A stretch of DNA of 64,000 nt from Brucella sp. 21LCYQ03 (GCF_023554105.1 NZ_JAMJWE010000015.1:21147-85146), one strand, 5' to 3'; shown: positions 8,728 to 17,864, counted from the stretch's first letter. Program-made: numbers and translations. Notes: generated from the sequence alone by a model not told the origin.

Positions 8728-10362
8728 TTATTCTCCCAACTTTTTGTAGAGATAGCTTCGTGAAATCCCGAGGTGCTCGGCGACCTTCTTCTTGTTGCCG
8801 TTGAAGCGCGCCATCGCCTCGGCCATTAGATCATACTCGTACCTGTCCAGCGCTGCCCGCAATGTACCTCCGGATGCGTCATTGTTTACGCTATCCGCTT
8901 TCACAGGTTCGGTTTTTCGGGGGGCAGCTGCTTCGGAAAAGTTTGAAAGTCGCAGACGACCGTGCTCGCTGAACACGAAGGCGCGTTCCACGACATGGCG
9001 TAGTTCACGCACATTTCCAGGCCACTGTCGTTGAATAAGATAATCGAACACATCGCTGTCTATCTCGGGGACATCCTTGGCATATTGTGTTGCCAGTTCA
9101 TTCACGAACGCAGAGACCAGAAGCGGGATGTCCTCGAGGCGCTCGGCAAGCGTCGGCATGGGGATCACGAACGGGCTGATCCTGTAATACAGGTCCAACC
9201 GAAACTGCCCCTGTTCGACGAATTCCTCGAGATTCCTGTTGGTTGCCGAACATAAACGGAAGTCAACTTTCCTCGGCTTGTCGCCACCAACACGCTCAAC
9301 GACGCGATCCTGCAGGACGCGCAAAAGCTTCGACTGAACCTCAATAGGCATGTCGCCGATTTCATCGAGAAATATCGTACCTTTGTCTGCCTGTTCGAAC
9401 TTGCCCACCCTGCCTTTCTGGTCCGCCCCGGTAAATGAGCCCGGCTCGTAGCCAAACAATTCGCTCTCAACCAGCTGTGCTGGAAGAGCTGCGGCATTCA
9501 CCGTCACCAGCCGATTGTCCCGTCGGGAACTCATGATATGCAATGCCTTGGCGACGAGTTCTTTGCCGGTCCCGCTTTCACCCTGTATCAATACCGGGAT
9601 ATCGAGAGGGGCGACCTTTCGGATCAGATCACGAAGTCTGATTACGGCAGGGCTTTGACCGATGATTGCTTCAAGGGCACTCTCCGCACGTGAGTTTTCT
9701 TTCGCCTCATTCCGGTAGGTTTCAATCTCCCGTTCGAGTGTGTTGACGCGGCGCGAAAGCGCCTCCACCTGCTGTGGTCCTTTGAACATCACGCGACCGA
9801 TCGCCCCAACCACGTCGCCGTTGTGACGAATGGGGTGACGGGAAACGACCCTTTCGCGTCCATTCATTTTCTGGATCTGACCCACTTCCGCGACCCCGGT
9901 GCGAACCACATGGTGCAAGCGAGTGTTTTCAATCACATCACGGACCTTCTTCCCCACACCTTCCCCGGCCTTTAGTCCGAAAAACTTCTCATGGATGGGT
10001 GATACAAAGACCAAGCGTTCCTTCGCGTCGATCACCGCCATGGCGTCGAATGGGTCGGTAAGCAGATGTTCAATGATGTCGTTGGCAAACTCGACATTGA
10101 GAAAGAATTGTAATGACGTCTCTCCTGCTTCTCCCAGCATAATGGCAATTCGCGTCTGCTGCGAGGAGACGACGAGAACGATATGGCTTGCATCAACGAG
10201 CCTTATAATCCCCAGCTTGCGAGCTTCTGCTTCTTTCAACCATGCGGGATCGGATAACATCGCTCGCACCCGGGGATCGGACGCTGCACCCGAGTGGAAG
10301 GCTAACTTTCCACTTGGATCAATCATTGCTAACCCGCGAATGCCATTTTCGGAACTCGACAT
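8728..10362 (-). CDS. Sigma-54-dependent enhancer-binding activator, PAS-AAA+-Fis (543 aa)
   Basis: Activates sigma-54 holoenzyme by ATP hydrolysis. N-terminal 1-100 is an unassigned sensory segment, 101-195 is PAS-like (LTDPFDAMAVIDA onward), and 196-225 is a predicted coiled linker. The AAA+ domain has Walker A GESGTGKE at 261-268, the sigma-contact loop GSFTGA at 308-313 (A to S relative to GAFTGA), and Walker B GTIFLDEIGD at 329-338. A Fis-type helix-turn-helix ends the protein (KKKVAEHLGISRSYLYKKL). No receiver domain, so direct ligand or PAS sensing is likely. The frame runs up to 10500, but the ATG at 10362 has GGGAGG four bases upstream. Divergent from rpoN and the only such activator in the window. 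Confidence 0.93.
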   Translation of the reverse strand: MSSSENGIRGLAMIDPSGKLAFHSGAASDPRVRAMLSDPAWLKEAEARKLGIIRLVDASHIVLVVSSQQTRIAIMLGEAGETSLQFFLNVEFANDIIEHLLTDPFDAMAVIDAKERLVFVSPIHEKFFGLKAGEGVGKKVRDVIENTRLHHVVRTGVAEVGQIQKMNGRERVVSRHPIRHNGDVVGAIGRVMFKGPQQVEALSRRVNTLEREIETYRNEAKENSRAESALEAIIGQSPAVIRLRDLIRKVAPLDIPVLIQGESGTGKELVAKALHIMSSRRDNRLVTVNAAALPAQLVESELFGYEPGSFTGADQKGRVGKFEQADKGTIFLDEIGDMPIEVQSKLLRVLQDRVVERVGGDKPRKVDFRLCSATNRNLEEFVEQGQFRLDLYYRISPFVIPMPTLAERLEDIPLLVSAFVNELATQYAKDVPEIDSDVFDYLIQRQWPGNVRELRHVVERAFVFSEHGRLRLSNFSEAAAPRKTEPVKADSVNNDASGGTLRAALDRYEYDLMAEAMARFNGNKKKVAEHLGISRSYLYKKLGE

Positions 10363-10372
10363 AGAACCTCCC

Positions 10373-10389
10373 TGTCTCCCGCGCATACA
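10373..10389. promoter_or_regulatory. Weak candidate activator-binding site between the activator gene and rpoN
   Basis: TGTC-N9-TACA lies about 100 bp upstream of the rpoN -24 element. It resembles (TGT-N11-ACA) the perfect TGTC-N9-GACA repeats found inside the divergent regions near 28286 and 58341. Speculative. Confidence 0.2.
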
Positions 10390-10483
10390 CCTTCTATCGT
10401 TGTCGGCGGAATTTGTTCTCATTGAAGACATACACCTGGTTTGCTGACCGACGCAATATGCGACAAACTGGCGAAAGAGGAGG

Positions 10484-10498
10484 TGGCATGGATGTTGC
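10484..10498 (+). promoter_or_regulatory. Sigma-54 promoter upstream of the local rpoN
   Basis: TGGCATGGATGTTGC, 79 bases before the rpoN ATG. It suggests sigma-54-dependent expression of a sigma-54 gene, a positive loop driven by the chromosomal or the local factor. It also shows that the longer frame beginning at 10413 is not coding. Confidence 0.75.
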
Positions 10499-10577
10499 AC
10501 GGCAAAGGTGCCCGATCAATGCGTGGGAGCGATCGGTCAGGGGAAATGGCGACTGGAAAAAGCGCCGGGAGGATAAA

Positions 10578-11957
10578 ATGAATATTAGCATGACGGTCAA
10601 CGCGAGCGTCCGCCAGACGCAACAGCTGACACGGCAAGCGATACAGGCTGTTGAGATGCTGGAATTCGGGCAGAGTGAACTGGAGAGTTTTCTGCACGAT
10701 CAATGCGAACGCAATCCCTTGCTCAGCCTGGATCGCCCACCGGATGCAGATGACCGCCCGTCCAGACCAACGCCGTCCGGGCGGCAACCATCGAACCCGG
10801 CAGTCGCTGCCAACAGTGATCGTCTCTACTCGCTGGAAGCTGTGTTACGCTACCAAGTCAGCCTACGAGAACATCTCCAGCAACAGGTAACATTGGCTGG
10901 TCTGCCAGCGAACACGCTCCTCGCTGCTCAAACTATTATCGACTATCTGGAACCGGATGGCTATTTTCGCCAAGATATAGGTGAGATGGCTGATCTGACA
11001 GATTTGCCTGTTTGTGACCTCGAACGGGCGCTTGAGGAGGTGCAGAAGCTCGAGCCGGTCGGCGTTGGCGCGCGAAATCTGAGAGAATGCCTGTCTCTGC
11101 AGCTCCTCGATAGAGGGCCAGTCTGCGAGAGCATGGCAGCATTGATTGACAATCTCCACATGCTTGAGCGCGGTGAAGTCGCTCAGCTTTGTCGTCGATG
11201 CCGGATCACTACGGATGAACTGTCAGACCTACTGCATCAACTACGTCAATTGGAGCCCAAGCCCGGGCGGGCCTTTGAGCTTGATCCTGTCTGCCCGGCA
11301 TTGCCGGACATCCTCGTGACAACTCATGGCGGTGATCGCATCCGCGTCGAGATGAACCCGGAACTTCTGCCCCGTCTGCTACTCGATCAGGAGTATTATG
11401 AGGATCTGTCTTTGAGGACCAACCGCAACGAAGACAAGGAATTTCTCCGCAGTTGCCTTCGTGATGCACGTCATCTGGTGCGCAACCTCAATCAGCGCAC
11501 TGTCACCATGCTGAAAATTGCGAGTGCGGTGGTGAGTCATCAGGAGGAGTTTTTTCGCCTTGGCGACGAAGGATTTCGTCCATTGTCCCAGCGGCAGATT
11601 GCATTGGCAGTAAAAGTGCACGAGTCTACGGTCAGCCGGGCGATCGCCAACAAAAGCCTGCTCTGCGACCGTGGGCTTTTCCCGCTCAAATCGTTTTTCT
11701 CTGACGGGGTCGGTTCGGAAGACGGCGAGGAAGAATTGGCGTCGACCGTCATCCGTCACCGGATCAAGACACTCACCGCGGAAGAAACAGCCGACAACGT
11801 GCTGTCGGACGATGCAATTGTCTCAATGCTGAAACGCGACGGTGTAGGAATTGCGAGACGAACGGTTGCGAAATATCGAAGCCAAATGCGTATCCCCTCA
11901 TCGGCAGAGCGAAAGCGTAGTCTGCAGCTTCGCCAGCTTGTTCCTGGTCGGACATAG
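10578..11957 (+). CDS. rpoN: RNA polymerase sigma-54 factor, paralogue (459 aa)
   Basis: Sigma factor that recognises -24/-12 promoters and needs an AAA+ activator. Seen: N-terminal region I with repeated Gln/Leu (QQLTRQAIQAVEMLEFGQSE) ending in ERNPLL, a short acidic region II, the core-binding region with EVQKLEPVGVGARNLRECL, the helix-turn-helix LSQRQIALAVKVHESTVSRA, and the diagnostic RpoN box ARRTVAKYR at 426-434. Region I lacks the canonical MTPQLQQAI wording of housekeeping RpoN, a sign of a specialised paralogue. The ATG at 10578 has GGAGGAT upstream; the frame extends to 10413, but that part holds the promoter. About 40 aa shorter than typical RpoN. A second, housekeeping rpoN is expected elsewhere. 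Confidence 0.95.
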   Translation: MNISMTVNASVRQTQQLTRQAIQAVEMLEFGQSELESFLHDQCERNPLLSLDRPPDADDRPSRPTPSGRQPSNPAVAANSDRLYSLEAVLRYQVSLREHLQQQVTLAGLPANTLLAAQTIIDYLEPDGYFRQDIGEMADLTDLPVCDLERALEEVQKLEPVGVGARNLRECLSLQLLDRGPVCESMAALIDNLHMLERGEVAQLCRRCRITTDELSDLLHQLRQLEPKPGRAFELDPVCPALPDILVTTHGGDRIRVEMNPELLPRLLLDQEYYEDLSLRTNRNEDKEFLRSCLRDARHLVRNLNQRTVTMLKIASAVVSHQEEFFRLGDEGFRPLSQRQIALAVKVHESTVSRAIANKSLLCDRGLFPLKSFFSDGVGSEDGEEELASTVIRHRIKTLTAEETADNVLSDDAIVSMLKRDGVGIARRTVAKYRSQMRIPSSAERKRSLQLRQLVPGRT

Positions 11958-11996
11958 TAGGGTGCACGCTCTCCACCTGAAAAAGGACACTAGATC

Positions 11997-13139
11997 ATGA
12001 ATCAGAGCAGTCGCAATGAACTACCCTTGAAAGACCTTCTCGTTCTTGATTTCAGTACCTTGCTGCCCGGACCTATGGCGACGCTTATCCTGCGGGATGC
12101 GGGGGCGAATGTGATCAAGATTGAACGCCCGCATATGGGTGACGAAATGCGAACATATGTGCCTGCAGTCGATGGAGAAAGCATCAATTTTGCGATGCTC
12201 AATCGTGGCAAGGAGAGCCTTGCGATAGATTTGAAACAATCTGGTGCGCGGGCAATGCTCTTGCCGCTCATTCAACGCGCTGACGTGATTGTCGAACAGT
12301 TTCGCCCGGGTGTGATGGAACGGCTTGGACTTGGCTACGAAGCTGTCAAGGCAATCAAAAAAGACATCATTTATTGTTCGATTACCGGGTGGGGCCAGTC
12401 CGGATCAAAAGCAACGGAAGCAGGCCATGATCTCAATTATCTGGCGGAAACCGGAGTGCTTGGTCTCACTGTCGGTCCTGATGGTGCGCCAATCCTTCCT
12501 CCAATCCTGGCTGCCGATATTGCCGGCGGCACTTATCCAGCGGTCATCAACATTCTTCTGGCCCTACGCCGTCGCGACCGGACGGGCGAGGGCGCTTGGC
12601 TTGATGTTGCGATGGGCGAAAATCTCTTTCCTTTCCTTTACTGGGCGTTGGGCAATGCCAATGCTCTCGATCAGTGGCCGGTCAGTGGCGGAGAAACGGT
12701 TACAGGAGGCTCACCACGCTATCAAATCTATCGTACGCGCGACGGTCGCCATATTGCGGCTGCGCCGCTTGAGGACAAATTCTGGGCCAACTTCGTCGCC
12801 GTTCTGGAACTCCCGTCCGAACTAGCCGATGACAGCCGCAATCCAGCGGCGTCTCGCGATGCCGTGGCAGCACGGATTATATCGAAGGATGCTTCGGAGT
12901 GGATGGAAGCCTTTGCCGGGAGGGATGTATGCTGCTCGGTGGTGCTGACTCTGGAAGAAGCGGTGCAGGATCCCCACTGGACCCAACGCAACACCTTCGA
13001 CCGCAAGCTAAAAATTGCAGGCCGCTCACTTCCGGCTCTGCCGTCGATCGTGGCACCCGGGTTACGTGAGCCCACTATGACAACGAACGCCCCCGATTTG
13101 GGGACATTAAATGCTACCCTTTCCGGACGGTCTATCTGA
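11997..13139 (+). CDS. Class III (CaiB/BaiF) CoA-transferase (380 aa)
   Basis: Full-length family III CoA-transferase: DLLVLDFSTLLPGPMATLIL then AGANVIKIERP at the N-terminus, LNRGKESLAIDLK, the VEQFRPGVMERLGLGYE motif, and the catalytic aspartate in PILAADIAGGTYPAV. It starts 39 bases after the rpoN stop and has no promoter of its own that I can see, so it is probably co-transcribed with rpoN. Role: CoA transfer to or from a pathway carboxylate, possibly between the substrate and a product such as succinate; the partner is unknown. It differs clearly from the CoA-transferase at 7387, so the two are not a recent duplication. Confidence 0.9.
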   Translation: MNQSSRNELPLKDLLVLDFSTLLPGPMATLILRDAGANVIKIERPHMGDEMRTYVPAVDGESINFAMLNRGKESLAIDLKQSGARAMLLPLIQRADVIVEQFRPGVMERLGLGYEAVKAIKKDIIYCSITGWGQSGSKATEAGHDLNYLAETGVLGLTVGPDGAPILPPILAADIAGGTYPAVINILLALRRRDRTGEGAWLDVAMGENLFPFLYWALGNANALDQWPVSGGETVTGGSPRYQIYRTRDGRHIAAAPLEDKFWANFVAVLELPSELADDSRNPAASRDAVAARIISKDASEWMEAFAGRDVCCSVVLTLEEAVQDPHWTQRNTFDRKLKIAGRSLPALPSIVAPGLREPTMTTNAPDLGTLNATLSGRSI

Positions 13140-13236
13140 TTTTACCTGACTATATTGATGCAGGGAAGCAAACCGAAGATCCGGGCGCCAAACCGTTTCG
13201 AACACTTATCGGGAATTGCACCGGCTCCGACTGCGA

Positions 13237-13251
13237 TGGCATGATGTTTGC
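13237..13251 (+). promoter_or_regulatory. Sigma-54 promoter of the KstD-like operon
   Basis: TGGCATGATGTTTGC, 120 bases before the ATG at 13372, in the gap after the CoA-transferase. Confidence 0.75.
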
Positions 13252-13371
13252 GTATTACAAGGCGACAGGATGGTTGCCATCTCGTCGTTCGGCGACCGCA
13301 TGTCCCGTTCGTGTCCGCGACCTATGGAGACGCCGCCCACAAGCGGACCCTGGGACCAGAAAGGAGCCGTA

Positions 13372-15012
13372 ATGCACCAGAATCAACAAGAATGCGCTTT
13401 TGATGTTGTCATCGCCGGAAGCGGGGCGGCGGGCTTGACCGCTGCGGTGACAGCGGCCGAACGAGGGTTTTCTGTTCTGGTGTTGGAAAGCACTGACAAA
13501 TGGGGAGGCACCTCCGCAATATCGGGCGGAGGTGTCTGGATTCCCAACACGCGCCCCGCCAGAGAAAAGGGGCTGAAAGACAGCCGCGAAGAGGCGCTCA
13601 CTTACCTGCAAGAACTGGTCGGCGATCACGGCCCCGCCACTTCGCAACCACGCCTTGAAACCTTTGTGGATCGCGGTCCGGAGATGGTGGAATATCTGGA
13701 GCGGCTTGGCTTCCAGTGGGTCTCGATCCCGCGCTATCCAGATTATCATCCCGAAAAGCCGGGCGGCAAGATCGGGCGAACGCTTGAAGCCGCTTTGTTC
13801 AACGGGAAAAGACTGGGCAAGTGGCTAAAAACACTGCGGACGTCAGATGCGATGCCGCCTGTGGAATTCGCAACGACGCTGGCACCGAACATGCTCCTCG
13901 TCACCCATTCTCTGAAGGGTTTCACCACCGGCATAAGGGTGATGCTGCTCAATGCGTTTTGGCGTGGCACAGGTCGCACACCTCTGTCACGCGGGAAGTC
14001 GCTGGTTGCCGGATTATGGACGATTGCAGAAAAACACGGTGCCAAGTTGTGGCTAAATGCGCCTTACGAAAGGGTTCTCTTCGATGAAGATCGAGCCGTC
14101 GGGTTGGAGGTGTCGCGGGAAGGCAAACGCATCGTCGTGAAGGCGCGCAAAGCCGTGGTGCTGGCCACCGGAGGCTTTTCCCTAAATGCCGAACTGCGCA
14201 GGAAATACCACAATCTGCCGACCGTCCATTCCGTGGCTCCCACGGGCCTCGATGGCAAAGCCATTGAAGAAGGCTTCATCATAGGTGCCGACATGGGGTT
14301 GATGGACACGGCTTGGTGGATGCCGACTGTTCTCGACCAGGAGGGTGGAAGTGACATGCTGGCAATTGAGCGCAACATGCCCCACTCCATCATGGTCAAT
14401 GAGAACAGTCGCCGATTTGTTAACGAGGCCGCTGACTATCTAACCGTTGGCGGTATCATATGGGAGATGAACAGAGACAAGGAGTCACCTGTCTGGCTTG
14501 TCGCCGACAGTCGATATCGCAGAAACTATTTATTTAACAAATACCCCGGGGGACTAACGCCGAAGAAGCTCCTGGAATCGGGTTATTTCATCAAAGCCGA
14601 CACGCTCGACGCTCTCGCTCACAAATGCAATCTCCCTGTGGCCACCCTGAAGGAGGAGATTACCAGGTTCAACGGCTTCGTCGAGAACAATTATGATGAA
14701 GCGTTCCAACGCGGTGTTTCTGCCTTCGATAAATATTACGGCGATCCGGCGCTGCCGAACCCCAACCTTGGCAAGATCGAGAAAGGTCCCTTCTGGGCGA
14801 TCCGCATCTATCCGGGCGACATCGGGACAAAGGGTGGCATGATAACCGATGCCGTTGGCAGAGTCCTTCGCGATGGAAAGCCCATAATTGGGCTCTACGC
14901 CTCTGGTAATACAACCGCCTCGATGATGGGCACATCTTATCCTGGCGCAGGAGCCACGATCGGCCCGGCGATGGTGTTCAGCTATTGCGCCATGCAGTCC
15001 CTACCGAAGTAA
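13372..15012 (+). CDS. FAD-dependent 3-ketosteroid-delta-1-dehydrogenase-like flavoprotein (546 aa)
   Basis: FAD-binding protein of the fumarate-reductase/KstD family. Seen: the dinucleotide motif GSGAAGLTAAVTAAERG near residue 18, WGGTSAISGGGVWIPN, and the C-terminal GDIGTKGGMITDAVGRVL followed by GLYASGNTTASMMGTSYPGAGATIGPAM. The last block closely follows KstD, including the tyrosine in SYPG that corresponds to an active-site tyrosine of KstD. It would desaturate a cyclic ketone next to the carbonyl. The frame reaches 13216 but includes the sigma-54 promoter; AAGGAG at 13361 sets the start at 13372. Steroid specificity is not shown; a cyclohexanone-type terpenoid would also fit. Confidence 0.85.
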   Translation: MHQNQQECAFDVVIAGSGAAGLTAAVTAAERGFSVLVLESTDKWGGTSAISGGGVWIPNTRPAREKGLKDSREEALTYLQELVGDHGPATSQPRLETFVDRGPEMVEYLERLGFQWVSIPRYPDYHPEKPGGKIGRTLEAALFNGKRLGKWLKTLRTSDAMPPVEFATTLAPNMLLVTHSLKGFTTGIRVMLLNAFWRGTGRTPLSRGKSLVAGLWTIAEKHGAKLWLNAPYERVLFDEDRAVGLEVSREGKRIVVKARKAVVLATGGFSLNAELRRKYHNLPTVHSVAPTGLDGKAIEEGFIIGADMGLMDTAWWMPTVLDQEGGSDMLAIERNMPHSIMVNENSRRFVNEAADYLTVGGIIWEMNRDKESPVWLVADSRYRRNYLFNKYPGGLTPKKLLESGYFIKADTLDALAHKCNLPVATLKEEITRFNGFVENNYDEAFQRGVSAFDKYYGDPALPNPNLGKIEKGPFWAIRIYPGDIGTKGGMITDAVGRVLRDGKPIIGLYASGNTTASMMGTSYPGAGATIGPAMVFSYCAMQSLPK

Positions 15013-15043
15013 GTGAATGAATAACCCCATTGGAGAAACGAAG

Positions 15044-15670
15044 ATGATTGCTCGACCTCTTGGCCTCAACCATATCGAAACTGTTCATCGCCCTGGCGAC
15101 AAGGATGTAGCGAGGGCCGTATTCGAAATACTTGGCTTTTTCGTCGCGGAGTTCACGACCAACGTTGGTGGAAAGGATATGGTGTTCCTTTTCGCATCCC
15201 TTGATCCGGCAAACGCCAACGGTATCGACAATGTCATATACTGCTCAGAGGTCAGGCCAGCACAACTGGCACTGGAGCAGGCCATGAAGGCCGCGATTGT
15301 AGCCGACGCCAGCTTCAAGGCCGCTGCGGAGGAATACCGGCGACAGACATCCGGCCAGCCACAAATCTTCCCGCACTTCGGGTTTTCTGTTCCGTCTCTG
15401 GACGATTGGGAAGCGCGGGTTGCGCGGGTGCGGGACGCCGCAACGAACCATCCCCTTCTGGCCGGGCGGATCGAGATCGCAGGGATTTACCGGCTGAACG
15501 ACCCCACCTCGGTTACACCACAGACGCAAGCTTTCATTAGAACGGATGCCTTCTCGCTCGGCTTGCTGGAATTCCCTGTCTATTTCGAGATACAATATTC
15601 AGGTCAGGAGGCAATCGACACCTACCGCGCTTTCACGCCAGCGGGCCAGGCTGAGATCGCGGCCACTTGA
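15044..15670 (+). CDS. VOC (glyoxalase-fold) family protein (208 aa)
   Basis: A protein with the hallmark opening of the vicinal-oxygen-chelate fold: LGLNHIETVHRPGDKDVARAVFEILGF gives a possible metal-binding His near residue 9, split here by the PGD turn. A second half begins around QIFPHFGFSVPSLDDWEARV. Function is unknown; VOC members include isomerases, lyases and dioxygenases. Two starts are possible: ATG at 15017 lacks a ribosome site, while ATG at 15044 has GGAGA eight bases upstream. It follows the KstD-like gene by about 30 bases and is probably co-transcribed. Confidence 0.7.
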   Translation: MIARPLGLNHIETVHRPGDKDVARAVFEILGFFVAEFTTNVGGKDMVFLFASLDPANANGIDNVIYCSEVRPAQLALEQAMKAAIVADASFKAAAEEYRRQTSGQPQIFPHFGFSVPSLDDWEARVARVRDAATNHPLLAGRIEIAGIYRLNDPTSVTPQTQAFIRTDAFSLGLLEFPVYFEIQYSGQEAIDTYRAFTPAGQAEIAAT

Positions 15671-16313
15671 GTGGTTGAAAACGGGCCGCAGCCAACAAGT
15701 TTCGGCACGGAGATTTTATCCGCAGTACGGGGTGACGCCCGTATTGCATCGCTTGATTGATTTTTGGATTAACTTGAGCAGCACATCGATGAAAACTTAC
15801 GAGTAATCAATACGTTGGGCATTTCTCGCGCCTGCTTGGACAAGAATTGCCCAGCGCACGTTCTCATTAGCGATTTCGGTAAGGTGATTAAACGACGGTC
15901 AGGATTTCGGTGTCACGCTCCAACAGCCGCCGCGCTTTCATGCTGGCGGTTTGACAATCTGTAGATACCAACCGCGACTCCGACCCGTCTGGTCTGCTGC
16001 AACTTCTTTTGCGACCGACTGATCCCACGTAGTTTCCGTTTCTTTGCCAGGTTTTCCGCGGCCACAGTCCCGCCGACATTTTTGCTTTACCCTTATTTCT
16101 TTTAGCTCAGCCACCATGACACCGGTAACCGATTCAAGAATGTGAGCGTCACGCTCGTCATGCGATGCAGGTGCCCGCGATGTGGACAATGTTGCCCGCA
16201 CTGTGAACAGTGATGGGCTCTTCTACTGCATTTGCCGGACGGAGCACGTGATCATCCGTGTGTACGTGCTGATTATGTTCATTAGGCGGCTGATACGTCG
16301 TCATGCGACGGGA
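15671..16313. other. Long intergenic region upstream of the Rieske oxygenase
   Basis: About 640 bases without a convincing gene. Minus-strand frames of 63 and 87 codons between 15888 and 16201 resemble no family I recognise and have no ribosome sites. The only structured item seen is the palindrome at 16199-16212. The stretch may hold old insertion debris. Confidence 0.5.
16199..16212. promoter_or_regulatory. 14-bp palindrome, candidate activator-binding site
   Basis: CACTGTGAACAGTG is a perfect 6-2-6 palindrome about 100 bp upstream of the -24 element at 16314, the usual place for an enhancer-binding protein site. A palindrome of the same 6-2-6 geometry but different bases lies at 47530. 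Binding is inferred. Confidence 0.35.
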
Positions 16314-16328
16314 TGGCACGCATTTTGC
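16314..16328 (+). promoter_or_regulatory. Sigma-54 promoter of the Rieske oxygenase operon
   Basis: TGGCACGCATTTTGC is an exact match to the consensus TGGCACG-N4-TTGC, 90 bases before the oxygenase ATG. Confidence 0.88.
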
Positions 16329-16417
16329 GAAATCCTTATCGGGCGCTCTCTTGCAAACACAATGGAACCGTGCAGGCGAGCAGTTCTTTCGATCTCTAAT
16401 AATTCGAGGAGGGAATT

Positions 16418-17827
16418 ATGGAAAAGGTGGCAATACGTTCAGGGAGAAGCTGGACACGGAGGCCTGATCAAGACAAGCAGATCGGATCACGATATCAGGA
16501 CAACCTTGCTGAAGATAAGCTCGTCCCGCCGGATGCCGTCATTCGGCCGTCCTGGGACGCCGAACTGTTGAACTTCAGATTCACGCGTCACCGCTATGTG
16601 TCGAAGGAATTCCATGATCGTGAGGTGAGAGGGCTCTGGGAGCACGTGTGGCAATTTGCATGCCGCGAGGAAGAAATTCCCGAAGCGGGCGACGTGTATG
16701 TCTACGAAATAGCTGGAGCTTCTTTCATCGTCGTGCGAGGGGACGATCTCAAAATCCGGGCGTTCCGAAATACTTGCATGCATCGCGGCATGAAGTTGTG
16801 CGACGCGGACACCAGCATCAGCAAACTACGCTGTCCATTTCACGGCTTTACCTGGAATCTTGAAGGCGATTTGATTGATGTTCCCATGCGCTGGGATTTC
16901 CCGCACATGACGGATGAAGCTGGGCATCTATCGGAAGTACGTGTGGGCCTGTGGGGTGGATTTGTGTTCATCAATCCCGATCCCGACGCTGCCTCACTTG
17001 AATCCTTCCTTGAAGTCCTTCCTCAGCACCTGAGCGGCTACGTCGATCACTCTGAAAAGTACATCAAAGCACATTTCAAAAAGGTTCTGCCCTGCAACTG
17101 GAAGCTTGGTATCGAGGCATTCATCGAGAGTTTGCATACGCTTTCGGTGCATCCCCAATTCGCTGGGTTTGCCGCCGATGAAAACGGTCAATACGATATT
17201 TTCGGGGATCATGTCAGCCGCTTTTGCATCACAGTTGGCCAACAAGCCATTGCAATCTCGGAGACTTTGTCAGAGCAATCAATCGTCGACGAATTCTTCG
17301 AGGCAAACGCTTTGGGGGCAGCGCCTCCCATACCAGAAGGGATGACTGCCCGCGCATTTCTAGCCGAGCAAATGCGCCAGGTTTACGCGGCCCAGTCCGG
17401 CCGCGACTATACCTCCTGCCCTGAAGCTGAGCTGATTGATTCAACACAGTATTCCCTTTTCCCGAATCTCGTACTCTGGCGCACACTGATTTTCCCCGCC
17501 GTCTACCGGTTCCGGCCCAATAACAATGATCCACATAGCTGCATCTTCGATCTTTATTTGCTCGCAGACGTTCCCGTTTCCGGTGCGCGACCGCCCGCAG
17601 CCGAAGTGCTTGACATGGGTGATCGGAGTTTTCAGGAAGTTCTAAAAGATTATTCGATCCTTTTGGGACAAACTTATGATCAGGATTACGCGAACCTCGG
17701 TCCGCAACAGCAAGGTATGAACTGCGCTCCGAATGTACCGATGCAGTTTGCTCAAACGCAGGAAATCAGGATCAGACACCTGGAAAAAACCCTGGATGAA
17801 TATTTGACGCGCTATGCGCCAGAATAG
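16418..17827 (+). CDS. Rieske non-heme iron oxygenase, alpha subunit (469 aa)
   Basis: Terminal oxygenase component. The Rieske cluster ligands are C120-x-H122 in NTCMHRG and C139-x2-H142 in LRCPFHGFTW. The catalytic iron site follows NWKLGIEAFIESLHTLSVHP, split as NWKLGIEAF and IESLHTLSVHP, with H240 and H245 as ligands and an upstream acidic residue. Length is normal for a ring-hydroxylating oxygenase. GAGGAGGG lies just upstream of the ATG. No beta-subunit gene follows, so a homo-oligomeric enzyme is likely. It is co-transcribed with a VOC protein and a Rieske ferredoxin. No dedicated reductase is adjacent; the reductase at 32248 is a candidate. Substrate unknown; hydroxylation or demethylation are both possible. 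Confidence 0.93.
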   Translation: MEKVAIRSGRSWTRRPDQDKQIGSRYQDNLAEDKLVPPDAVIRPSWDAELLNFRFTRHRYVSKEFHDREVRGLWEHVWQFACREEEIPEAGDVYVYEIAGASFIVVRGDDLKIRAFRNTCMHRGMKLCDADTSISKLRCPFHGFTWNLEGDLIDVPMRWDFPHMTDEAGHLSEVRVGLWGGFVFINPDPDAASLESFLEVLPQHLSGYVDHSEKYIKAHFKKVLPCNWKLGIEAFIESLHTLSVHPQFAGFAADENGQYDIFGDHVSRFCITVGQQAIAISETLSEQSIVDEFFEANALGAAPPIPEGMTARAFLAEQMRQVYAAQSGRDYTSCPEAELIDSTQYSLFPNLVLWRTLIFPAVYRFRPNNNDPHSCIFDLYLLADVPVSGARPPAAEVLDMGDRSFQEVLKDYSILLGQTYDQDYANLGPQQQGMNCAPNVPMQFAQTQEIRIRHLEKTLDEYLTRYAPE

Positions 17828-17864
17828 CCGCCAAACCAGCTACTAATATTTCTGAGGTGATACT

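Noticed and set aside
10413..10577. 55-codon N-terminal extension of RpoN
   Set aside because: Contains a -24/-12 element and does not resemble region I; GGAGG precedes the ATG at 10578.
13216..13371. 52-codon N-terminal extension of the KstD-like protein
   Set aside because: It covers the sigma-54 promoter at 13237 and has no ribosome site; AAGGAG at 13361 marks the true start.
15888..16201. Minus-strand frames of 63 and 87 codons upstream of the Rieske oxygenase
   Set aside because: No ribosome site, no recognisable domain; may be debris.
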